Shown here piece after piece: positions 25,360-32,404 of a stretch of DNA of 64,000 bases. Source of the DNA: Shouchella xiaoxiensis. GTDB lineage: Bacteria > Bacillota > Bacilli > Bacillales > Bacillaceae_D. Made by a program: the position numbers and the translations under genes. Numbering within the stretch: the first letter of the stretch is position 1; every line of letters starts with the position of its first letter. The stretch is from the NCBI RefSeq assembly GCF_016907895.1, contig NZ_JAFBCV010000012.1:78146-142145 (forward strand), in the 5' to 3' direction. Below the pieces are notes generated by a model that did no database searches, was not told the origin of the DNA, and saw nothing but the letters and a program-made list of their open reading frames with translations.

Positions 25360-25872
25360 TTAGCTTTTGGGTGCTTTTATTCCGTACTGTTCAATGAGCG
25401 ATTGAAATTCGACTGAAAAGAGGCGAATTGTAAGCACACTGTAGCCGTAATGCAGTTGTTGGTCATTCACATCATTTTGATTTAATGCATCTTGAAGCTC
25501 TTGTAACGTTACATAATAGGAATGATGAAGGTTTTGCAAGTCGCTAAATAACTCTGGCGCATGTTGCTGATCCCACTGTTTGCTCTTTTTGATTAGGGAT
25601 TCATTCAAAGACACAGCCGCATGCTTGTCACCTGTTTCAAGTAGATGACCTAACTGTGTTAATTCATCCTGAATTTCGCCTAGATATCCTTTCGTTTTTG
25701 TCGCAAATTCCTCTAATTCCGGTGTTTGTTCAACTTTTAAGTGATTCACATCAAGCCGATTAGACATCCCTTTTATTTCTGCTGGTTGTTCAGCAGGACT
25801 GTTTCCATTTACGCATGAACATAAAAGACACAGAATGATGATACTAATCGTTGTTTTAACCTGTATTCTCAC
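25360..25872 (-). CDS. Putative lipoprotein, 170 aa, unknown
   Basis: An N-terminal basic region and hydrophobic stretch end in the lipobox LLCSC (Cys20), so it is a predicted lipoprotein on the outer face of the membrane. The mature part is helical and acidic (ELEEFATKTKGYLGEIQDELTQLGHLLETGDKH). It contains no recognised domain. The start follows GTGAGGGATTAA. It stands alone, divergent from the Cof phosphatase. Confidence 0.7.
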   Translation of the reverse strand: MRIQVKTTISIIILCLLCSCVNGNSPAEQPAEIKGMSNRLDVNHLKVEQTPELEEFATKTKGYLGEIQDELTQLGHLLETGDKHAAVSLNESLIKKSKQWDQQHAPELFSDLQNLHHSYYVTLQELQDALNQNDVNDQQLHYGYSVLTIRLFSVEFQSLIEQYGIKAPKS

Positions 25873-25988
25873 ATTTAATCCCTCACTTAGTCGTGTTTAT
25901 ACAGGTAGTATGGATGATGTGAATAAATCTATTCCTTTGCATCAATAAGCTCCTTTTTTTATAATAACGAGCGAGAGGGAGTGATAAA

Positions 25989-26870
25989 ATGAAAGCACTT
26001 GTAACCGATATGGACGGGACATTACTAAACGAAGCACGAGAAGTATCACCTAGAAATGTAGAAGCATTAAAACAGCTGCAGCAAGAGGGAAAACCAGTAT
26101 TTATTGCAACCGGTAGAGATTATTATGAAGCTCGATTACCGTTAAAAAAAGCTGAATTAACGGTCCCTATTATAAGTGCAAACGGAGCGCAAATACATGA
26201 TGCTAATGGACGCTTGCTAAAACAAGAACCGTTAATGCAAGAACAAGTAAAGGCTATTATGACGATCTTGCGCAAACACGCGATTTATTTTGAGGTGTAT
26301 GGTGCCGATGCCGTCTATTCAGATAATGTTGAACAGGGTCTAGCTGTTGTGGTTGATGTATTAAAATCAACTGGAGCGAGCCTAACAGAAGACGAAATGC
26401 TTCATCATGCAAAAGAACGATTCGAACTTGGTGCAGTAAAGCAGATCGAATCGTATGAGCGACTTTTAGAACAGAATGAAACGATTTTAAAATTGCTTGC
26501 TTTCACCCTTGATTCACATAAATTAACGGAAGCAAAGAAGGAAATAAGTCGTTTTGATCTTGTTTCAGTGAGTTCATCAGCAGCGGATAATTTAGAAATC
26601 ACGCATACAAATGCGCAAAAAGGAGAAGCTCTTCAATGGTTATGTGATTTGCATGGCATTCCTGTTCAAGAAGTAGTTGCAATTGGAGATAACGGAAATG
26701 ATCTTTCGATGTTTGCGAAAACACCTTTATCAGTTGCAATGGCAAATGCGCCGCAGTTTATTAAAGAGCAAGCAGTATATGAAACTACAAGCAATGAGTT
26801 GGACGGTGTAGCTCAAATTATTGCTTCTTTCAATCAAAGTAGACAAAAGAATACTCCTGTTAAAAATTAG
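25989..26870 (+). CDS. HAD-superfamily Cof-type phosphatase
   Basis: A 293-residue type IIB HAD hydrolase. Motif I is VTDMDGTLLN, motif II FIATGR, motif III lies in the K-containing AQKGEALQWL region and motif IV in VAIGDNGNDLSMF, with the Cof cap between. Relatives hydrolyse sugar phosphates, FMN or pyridoxal phosphate; the substrate cannot be inferred. The ATG follows GAGAGGGAGTGATAAA. It ends in a strong terminator and stands alone. Confidence 0.9.
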   Translation: MKALVTDMDGTLLNEAREVSPRNVEALKQLQQEGKPVFIATGRDYYEARLPLKKAELTVPIISANGAQIHDANGRLLKQEPLMQEQVKAIMTILRKHAIYFEVYGADAVYSDNVEQGLAVVVDVLKSTGASLTEDEMLHHAKERFELGAVKQIESYERLLEQNETILKLLAFTLDSHKLTEAKKEISRFDLVSVSSSAADNLEITHTNAQKGEALQWLCDLHGIPVQEVVAIGDNGNDLSMFAKTPLSVAMANAPQFIKEQAVYETTSNELDGVAQIIASFNQSRQKNTPVKN

Positions 26871-26873
26871 ATG

Positions 26874-26921
26874 AAAGACCTTAAGCTGAATGGAGAAATA
26901 GCTTAAGGTCTTTTTTTTTTT
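26874..26921 (+). terminator. Rho-independent terminator after the Cof gene
   Basis: AAAGACCTTAAGCT (26874-26887) pairs with AGCTTAAGGTCTTT (26900-26913), followed by a long T run. Confidence 0.9.
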
Positions 26922-26947
26922 TGTTATAAAACAAAATAAAAAAACTA

Positions 26948-26976
26948 TTGACTGTTATAGTACAATTGCATATAGT
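26948..26976 (+). promoter_or_regulatory. Strong sigma-A-type promoter of a small-protein gene
   Basis: TTGACT (26948-26953), a 17-base spacer and TATAGT (26971-26976). It faces the 26-codon gene at 27021. Confidence 0.7.
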
Positions 26977-27020
26977 AGAAGTAAGAAGTGAAATCATTCT
27001 AATAAAAGGAGCGAGTAAAG

Positions 27021-27101
27021 ATGGCTGATACGGAAAAAAAGCAACCACCTGTTACAGAAGAACCTTCCATTTTAGAGATGATTAATCATTATTATGTTTA
27101 G
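27021..27101 (+). CDS. 26-aa protein with its own promoter and terminator, unknown
   Basis: Encodes a 26-residue peptide starting MADTEKKQPPVTEEP and ending MINHYYV. The ATG at 27021 follows AAAAGGAGCGAGTAAAG, a good ribosome site; a promoter lies 45-73 bases upstream, and a terminator overlaps the stop codon. The product is polar and Pro/Glu-rich with a short aromatic tail, with no signal or membrane helix. The complete transcription unit argues for a real gene, but I do not recognise the product. Confidence 0.6.
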   Translation: MADTEKKQPPVTEEPSILEMINHYYV

Positions 27102-27122
27102 AGCCGAAGGGCTCTTTTTTTT
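27100..27122 (+). terminator. Rho-independent terminator of the 26-aa gene
   Basis: AGAGCC (27100-27105) pairs with GGCTCT (27110-27115), followed by eight or more T. The 200 bases from here to 27320 hold no gene I can support. Confidence 0.8.
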
Positions 27123-27320
27123 TGTTGTATAACAGGATCGTGTTTAAGAGAGGTAGAGAAGGGTATAGAAAGATGTGCGAAAAAGGAGCGGTGCGATTGA
27201 ACAGACAGCTAGTGAACGAAGCGCAAACTTTTCAATCAAGTGGCACGGTCTAGGAGCCGTAACGATAGAAGAGAGGTAGGGCTTCTGTTGTTTGAAAAGA
27301 ATAATTGGAGGGGTTAAAAG

Positions 27321-27473
27321 ATGGAAGAACAACGACCAACAAAAGAAGAGTATAAATTTAAAATTAACGAAATGCGCAAGGAAGAAGAAGAATACCGGAG
27401 AGAGGCATTTATTGAGATTTATGAAGAATACATTTCACTATTGGAATATGAAATTGACCGCTTGAAAAAATAA
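27321..27473 (+). CDS. Small charged helical protein, 50 aa, unknown
   Basis: Encodes a 50-residue protein dominated by Glu, Lys and Arg with a Tyr-containing helix (EMRKEEEEYRREAFIEIYEE; LEYEIDRLKK), probably a single coiled-coil helix. The ATG follows TTGGAGGGGTTAAAAG. A terminator follows at once. Not recognised; coding signal is supported by the ribosome site, clean stop and terminator. Confidence 0.6.
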   Translation: MEEQRPTKEEYKFKINEMRKEEEEYRREAFIEIYEEYISLLEYEIDRLKK

Positions 27474-27481
27474 CAAGGAGG

Positions 27482-27507
27482 AACCAGTCACATAGGCTGG
27501 TTTTTTG
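27482..27507 (+). terminator. Rho-independent terminator
   Basis: AACCAG (27482-27487) pairs with CTGGTT (27497-27502), followed by T. It closes the 27321 gene and insulates mhqR. Confidence 0.75.
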
Positions 27508-27513
27508 CATTTT

Positions 27514-27535
27514 CTCAGTTTAATGTTAAACTGAG
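27514..27535. promoter_or_regulatory. Perfect 22-bp palindrome upstream of the MarR gene (candidate operator)
   Basis: CTCAGTTTAA (27514-27523), two bases, then TTAAACTGAG (27526-27535). It covers the region expected for the -10 of the mhqR promoter, 16 bases before the start codon. A dyad of this size and place is typical of MarR-family autoregulation. Confidence 0.65.
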
Positions 27536-27550
27536 TGGGAGGTGAGATGC

Positions 27551-27982
27551 ATGAAGCACACTTTTTTGAGCAACAATCGTCTGGCTTTAGCACTGTGGTT
27601 TCGACTTGCTCGCTTTTATCATAAAAGCAACAGTGCCTCAAGTAAGCATGTGTCGAAGTGGGGATTAACCTTGCCTCAGTTCGATACATTGATGCAAATT
27701 CAAGCCTTTCAGCCAATTACCCAAAATGAGTTGGCCGACAAGTTATTTGTTACAAAAGGAAATGTTACTCATAATTTAGTGAAGCTCGAGCAAGAATGTT
27801 TAATAAAGAGAACGAGACAGTGGCGTTCGAAAACGATTGAACTAACGGAAAAGGGCATTGCTTTATTAAATGATGTTGGACCTAAACAAGCTGAGTTTCA
27901 AGCATCACTATTCTCTGCTTTAACAAAAGAAGAACAAAAGCAATTGTTAAGCTTATTACGAAAGCTACACAAAGATGAATAG
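27551..27982 (+). CDS. mhqR: MarR-family repressor, MhqR-like
   Basis: A 143-residue winged-helix regulator: N-terminal dimer helix, the recognition region PITQNELADKLFVTKGNVTHNLVKLEQECLIKR, and the wing TRQWRSKTIELTEKG. It heads an operon with a ring-cleaving dioxygenase and an MhqD-like esterase, matching the MhqR regulon of B. subtilis, which responds to quinones. The ATG at 27551 is 8 bases after GGAGG. Binding to the palindrome at 27514 would give autoregulation. Confidence 0.75.
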   Translation: MKHTFLSNNRLALALWFRLARFYHKSNSASSKHVSKWGLTLPQFDTLMQIQAFQPITQNELADKLFVTKGNVTHNLVKLEQECLIKRTRQWRSKTIELTEKGIALLNDVGPKQAEFQASLFSALTKEEQKQLLSLLRKLHKDE

Positions 27983-27994
27983 GAGAGGGTATCT

Positions 27995-28939
27995 ATGTTA
28001 AGTGTGCGTGGCTATCATCATGTGTCTGCTTATACGAGAAATGCCAGTGAAAATGCAACGTTTTATACCCAAGCTCTTGGCTTGACGTTAGTGAAAAAAA
28101 CAGTTAATCAAGATAATCCATTTATGTACCATTTATTTTATGGGGATGAACAAGGAAATCCAGGCACGGAAATTACCTTTTTTGAATTGCCTCATGCTGC
28201 TAAAACGCATCGTGGTTCGGATGCAATAACGCTAACGACTTTTATCGTCGATTCCGTTGATGCTCTAACATTTTGGAAAACAAGGTTTGATAATTTACAA
28301 ATAACTCATTCTGATATTCAAACTTTTAATGAATACTCCCTCTTGCGGTTTGAAGATCAAGATGGTCAGAGGTTAGCGATGCTTTCAAAAGGGGACCACT
28401 CAGGAGAAACGTCGACATTAGAAGGCATCCCCCAATCCTATCGCATCAACCAGCTTGGACCCAATCAATTGACGGTATCAGATGTTGAACAGACAATCCC
28501 ATTTCTAGTTTCTCATCTTGGTTTTAACCATAGTCTTACGGTAGACGGTGTAGCTGTCTTACATGCATCAGCAAATGATGAGGTGGAAATTTGGGTTGAA
28601 CAGAACAGTCAAGCTCAAAAAGAAAGACCAGGTCGAGGCAGTGTTCACCACATTGCTTTCGCAGTAGCTGATTTAGATGAATTACAGCAGTGGAGTACTT
28701 ATTTTACAGATGCAGGCTTTCAGCACTCTGGTGTAGTAAACAGACATTATTTCCATTCGCTCTATATAAAAGACGGTAGTGGAATTGTTTACGAACTGGC
28801 AACCGAAGGGCCAGGCTTCACTATCGATGAAAAGCAAGATGTCCTTGGTCAACGGCTTTCATTACCACCATTTTTAGAATCAAAACGTACCGAGATTGAA
28901 CAAAAACTTAAACCAGTTATTATTGGAGGGCAATTATGA
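27995..28939 (+). CDS. mhqE: Ring-cleaving dioxygenase of the VOC/glyoxalase fold (MhqE/MhqO/MhqA-like)
   Basis: A 314-residue enzyme of two tandem vicinal-oxygen-chelate units. The first metal His is in RGYHHVSAYTRNASENATFY, the second in GSVHHIAFAVADLDE, and the acidic ligand in GIVYELATEGPGF. Relatives MhqA, MhqE and MhqO in B. subtilis degrade catechol and methylhydroquinone type compounds and are repressed by MhqR. It overlaps the next gene by 4 bases, the mhqE-mhqD order. The paralogue name is inferred from context. Confidence 0.8.
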   Translation: MLSVRGYHHVSAYTRNASENATFYTQALGLTLVKKTVNQDNPFMYHLFYGDEQGNPGTEITFFELPHAAKTHRGSDAITLTTFIVDSVDALTFWKTRFDNLQITHSDIQTFNEYSLLRFEDQDGQRLAMLSKGDHSGETSTLEGIPQSYRINQLGPNQLTVSDVEQTIPFLVSHLGFNHSLTVDGVAVLHASANDEVEIWVEQNSQAQKERPGRGSVHHIAFAVADLDELQQWSTYFTDAGFQHSGVVNRHYFHSLYIKDGSGIVYELATEGPGFTIDEKQDVLGQRLSLPPFLESKRTEIEQKLKPVIIGGQL

Positions 28940-29556
28940 CAAATCACGTGCATGTTTATCAGAAAGGACAAGATGAAAACGGAATAACGTTTGTTTTATT
29001 ACACGGGACGGGCGGAAATGAACGCGACCTTCTGCCAATTGCGCAGATGATTGATCCAAGTGCAAATGTGTTAGGTGTAAGAGGAAACGTATTAGAAAAC
29101 GGCATGCCTCGTTTTTTTAGACGGTTGGCTGAAGGCGTATTCGATAAAGAAGATTTAAAGAATAGAACGGACGAGCTTGATCAATTTTTGAAAGAAGCGG
29201 CAAAAGAATATGGATTTAACGGTGATAAAATGGTTGCGATCGGTTATTCAAACGGAGCAAACATTGCAGCAAACCTGCTTTATGAACATGGTAGTGTTCT
29301 AAATGGTGCTATGTTGTTTCACGCAATGGTTCCCCAAGAAAAGAGTGCATTACCAGCTTTGAATGAGACAGCTGTTTTTGTTGGGGCGGGAAAGCAAGAT
29401 CAAATGATTCCTGCGCAAGAGACAGAAACGTTAGTAGCAGATTTAAAGCAGGCTGGCGCTACTGTAGAAGCGTTCTGGACTGACGGAGGACATCAGCTCG
29501 TCCGAGAAGAGATTGATGCCGCAAAGCAGTGGTACGAGAGTAAAGTGAACATTTAA
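28936..29556 (+). CDS. mhqD: MhqD-like carboxylesterase/hydrolase
   Basis: A 206-residue alpha/beta hydrolase closely resembling MhqD of B. subtilis, with the oxyanion motif LLHGTGGNERDLLPIA, the LGVRGNVLENGMPRFF block, the nucleophile elbow GYSNGAN, and the catalytic Asp and His in GAGKQDQMIP and TDGGHQL. Probably acts with the dioxygenase on aromatic adducts or cleavage products during quinone stress. Its start overlaps the dioxygenase stop (ATGA). A hairpin follows. Confidence 0.88.
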   Translation: MTNHVHVYQKGQDENGITFVLLHGTGGNERDLLPIAQMIDPSANVLGVRGNVLENGMPRFFRRLAEGVFDKEDLKNRTDELDQFLKEAAKEYGFNGDKMVAIGYSNGANIAANLLYEHGSVLNGAMLFHAMVPQEKSALPALNETAVFVGAGKQDQMIPAQETETLVADLKQAGATVEAFWTDGGHQLVREEIDAAKQWYESKVNI

Positions 29557-29563
29557 TCGGTAG

Positions 29564-29602
29564 AGAAGGGTTGCGTCTGAGAAGATGCGATCCTTCTTTG
29601 TC
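29564..29602 (+). terminator. Terminator hairpin after mhqD
   Basis: Arms 29564-29578 and 29583-29597 pair over 15 positions with two G-T pairs; a T-rich stretch follows. Confidence 0.65.
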
Positions 29603-29679
29603 GTTACAATGTTTGTCTGGACAAACATCGTCGAAAGCGCTAGAATGCAGAAAAAGGAAATGAAAAAGGGAGAGGTCGG

Positions 29680-30384
29680 TTGATTGTGGCAGAGAATATA
29701 AAAAAGCCAGGCTGGATCTATGCGCTCGCAGGGATTGTTTTTGTTGCTGTTATTAGCCTAGCGCTTTTAAGTGATCTTTGGTATCGCGTAGTCGTGTTGG
29801 CTTCGCTCGTTTCATTATTTGTTTATTTATATTTTGGCAATAGACGGATTGAAAAGCGATTGGAACAATTAAAGAAAGAACAACTTGTAGAAGAGATTGA
29901 AATAAATCATGAACAAGAAAAGACAAAAGAGCATGATTTAGAAGCGTTACGAGAAAAAGAATTTCAGCTTCAAAAACTTGATTTGGACCGCACGCAATTA
30001 TTTGAAGAGCTTCTTAGTAAAACACAACTTCAAGAAATTGAAAAAAATCAAATTCGCGATCGGTTAGAGCAAACCGAATCAGAGACGTCGCGCGTTCGAC
30101 AGGAATGGCTCAATGCCTCAAGTCGTTTAATGTCCGTTGTAAGAGGAACGAAAAAATTATTTGTGAAAGAGTCCCCCATGAAAGAAATAGCGGCTTCGAT
30201 GGATGAGGGTATACTGGAGTCAGGATCATTTGCCTCATTAAACAACGAAATACAGCGGTTGCTGCCACGTCTGTCAAAAGAGAGCAGCGATTCATTGGCG
30301 AAGTCGAATTATATTGATGAAGAAAATCAATTAACTCGTTCTGGCTACAAAGCGTTGTTACAGGCAAGTGAAGAAGACAAATAA
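29680..30384 (+). CDS. Membrane-anchored coiled-coil protein, 234 aa, unknown
   Basis: Residues 10-55 contain two closely spaced transmembrane helices (WIYALAGIVFVAVISLALL; YRVVVLASLVSLFVYLYF), followed by a long charged coiled coil (about 55-145), and a Ser-rich C-terminal region ending SGYKALLQASEEDK. No enzyme motif is present. Start codon is TTG at 29680 behind AGGGAGAGG; a GTG at 29686 is an alternative. It stands alone with a shared terminator downstream. Possibly structural or divisome/envelope-associated, but that is only inference from shape. Confidence 0.65.
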   Translation: MIVAENIKKPGWIYALAGIVFVAVISLALLSDLWYRVVVLASLVSLFVYLYFGNRRIEKRLEQLKKEQLVEEIEINHEQEKTKEHDLEALREKEFQLQKLDLDRTQLFEELLSKTQLQEIEKNQIRDRLEQTESETSRVRQEWLNASSRLMSVVRGTKKLFVKESPMKEIAASMDEGILESGSFASLNNEIQRLLPRLSKESSDSLAKSNYIDEENQLTRSGYKALLQASEEDK

Positions 30385-30389
30385 CATAA

Positions 30390-30424
30390 AAAAGAGTCAG
30401 GCCCCTAGGGACCTGACTCTTTTT
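30390..30424. terminator. Bidirectional terminator
   Basis: A 12-base perfect inverted repeat (30390-30401 and 30412-30423), between the convergent coiled-coil gene and pepF. Confidence 0.85.
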
Positions 30425-30426
30425 AG

Positions 30427-32226
30427 CTAGCGATAACTTGTTTCTAAGTCTGAGATTAGTGATCCAACATAAGCAACAGCGTCTTGAATTGTTTTTTTCT
30501 GCTCCATATCGACGCCTGCAAGCTTAAATAATTCAAGTGGTTCTTTTGTTCCACCACTTTTCAGCATTTCTAACCATGAATCAAGAACAGGCTGTCCTTT
30601 TTCTTCATAAAGCGTATACGCTTTAGTGGCCGCTGTCAGGCCAGCAGAATACGTGTATGGGTAAAGGCCCATGTAATAATGAGGCTGTCTCATCCATGTG
30701 CGGCCAGCGCGCTCATCGATCTCAACGGCATCCCCCCAGAAGCCCGACAACACCTCTTGTTTGGTTTTTCGTAATAGTGTTGCTGTCAGTGGACGACCTT
30801 CTTCAGCCATAGTGTAAACGCGACGTTGAAATTCTCCTTCAAGTAGGTGAGTAACAAAGTTGTGATAATACGTTCCAATAAATTGTAAGATAACCCAGCG
30901 CTTCATCCGTGGATCTTCGGTTGTTTTTAGTAAGTAGTTTCCGAGAAACAGTTCATTCATTGTTGAAGGTGCTTCAATAAAATAGGTTGAAGGACGTGTT
31001 GCGTTTAATGGCTGGTTCGCATTTGCCAAGTAGAAATGACCAGCGTGCCCAAGTTCATGAGCTAGAATAAATGCTCCACGCATTGTATCTTTCCATGTCA
31101 ATAAGATATATGGGTGGTATCCATAGGGGCTCGCACAAAACGCACCAGTGGCTTTTCCGATGTTGTCAGCACGATCAACCCAACGATCATCTTTTGCATG
31201 GTGCAACATTTGTGCATAATCATTGCCAAGTGGAGCTAATGCTTGAATGATCGTATCAAACGCTTGATCGTATGTTGTTTCTGGTTCAAATTCCGGATCA
31301 AGTGGCGCTTTTAAATCGAAAAAGTTGAACGTATCTAAACCAAGTACTTCCTTTTTTAATTTGGCAAAGCGTTGCATATGCGGAGCGAGCTCGCTGTAAA
31401 TCGTATCTAACTGATTATGATACATCGTTTTCGTTACTTTTTGCGGATGAAGCAGCATGCCTTCAACAGAGTCATAACCACGTAGTTTGGCAAGGGTAAC
31501 TTGCTTTGTAACTTCTGTGGCATAGAGCTTTGCGTATGTATTTTCATACTGTTTTAATGTGTTATCAAATGTACTAAATGCATTTTTGCGTTCCTCTTTA
31601 TTTGGTGAAAGCTCATACTGATCTTCAAACCGGGCAAAAGAAAGTGAATGATCTTCACCATCGGCACCTTTAAACGAAGGAAATGTCATATCAGCTGATT
31701 TACTAGCTGCATACGTCAATGATGGAGCATTTAGAACCGGTGTTAATGATGCAAGGACTTCCTCTGTTTCTGCCGATAACGCATAAGGTTTATCGCGCAA
31801 AAGTTGATCTAAGTAAGCGTTAAATTGATCAAGTTCGGGTAAATCTTGTTGGAATTGTTCGATTAATGATATAGGAAGTGCCATTAACTCCGCTTCAATT
31901 TTTGCTAATTCTGCTTGAACAATGGCTTGAAGGGCATGGACACGACTTGCATTCGCTTGAGAATCAGAGTTGGTTCCGTCACTTGACAGAGAAAGAGAAG
32001 CATAAGTCATAACAGGGACGACTTTTTCCAGCAAGTTTTCACGAGCTTGCAAAACATTCAATAAATGTTCTGGTCGTTCGGCAACCTTTTCATTAAAAAG
32101 ATGTAGTTTTTTTGCTTCTTGCTCCACTTCTTGCAACGCATTTTCCCATTCCATAATTGAAGAAAATAAGTCAGTTAAATTCCATGTTTCATGGACGGCT
32201 ACAGCCGTTCTTTTTGTTAATTCCAT
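30427..32226 (-). CDS. pepF: Oligoendopeptidase F (PepF, M3B family)
   Basis: A 599-residue cytosolic zinc peptidase that hydrolyses oligopeptides. The zinc motif is in AFILAHELGHAGHFYLA near residue 385, with the downstream Glu ligand in FIEAPSTMNELFL. The N-terminal oligopeptidase-F lid has the ETWNLTDLF entry. The ATG at 32226 is chosen because AGGAGG lies 6 bases before it; the ATG at 32232 abuts that site. Such peptidases recycle peptides and in Bacillus can influence competence and sporulation peptides. Confidence 0.92.
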   Translation of the reverse strand: MELTKRTAVAVHETWNLTDLFSSIMEWENALQEVEQEAKKLHLFNEKVAERPEHLLNVLQARENLLEKVVPVMTYASLSLSSDGTNSDSQANASRVHALQAIVQAELAKIEAELMALPISLIEQFQQDLPELDQFNAYLDQLLRDKPYALSAETEEVLASLTPVLNAPSLTYAASKSADMTFPSFKGADGEDHSLSFARFEDQYELSPNKEERKNAFSTFDNTLKQYENTYAKLYATEVTKQVTLAKLRGYDSVEGMLLHPQKVTKTMYHNQLDTIYSELAPHMQRFAKLKKEVLGLDTFNFFDLKAPLDPEFEPETTYDQAFDTIIQALAPLGNDYAQMLHHAKDDRWVDRADNIGKATGAFCASPYGYHPYILLTWKDTMRGAFILAHELGHAGHFYLANANQPLNATRPSTYFIEAPSTMNELFLGNYLLKTTEDPRMKRWVILQFIGTYYHNFVTHLLEGEFQRRVYTMAEEGRPLTATLLRKTKQEVLSGFWGDAVEIDERAGRTWMRQPHYYMGLYPYTYSAGLTAATKAYTLYEEKGQPVLDSWLEMLKSGGTKEPLELFKLAGVDMEQKKTIQDAVAYVGSLISDLETSYR

Positions 32227-32404
32227 TTTCATCCTCCTACATTTCGTCTGTCGAAATATCTCTTATTATACACGATAAGAAAGGAGATGTGCAGTATTTT
32301 ATCAGAATTTTTACTTATAATTTAAAACTAGCCAAGAGAACAACCATTCGCTAAAATGGATGTAATAAAGATTAGAAGCGGATTGTATACGCTGAGGTGA
32401 TGAC

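Noticed and set aside
27189..27245. An 18-codon TTG frame behind GGAGCGG
   Set aside because: Very short, no promoter or terminator, and no recognisable product.
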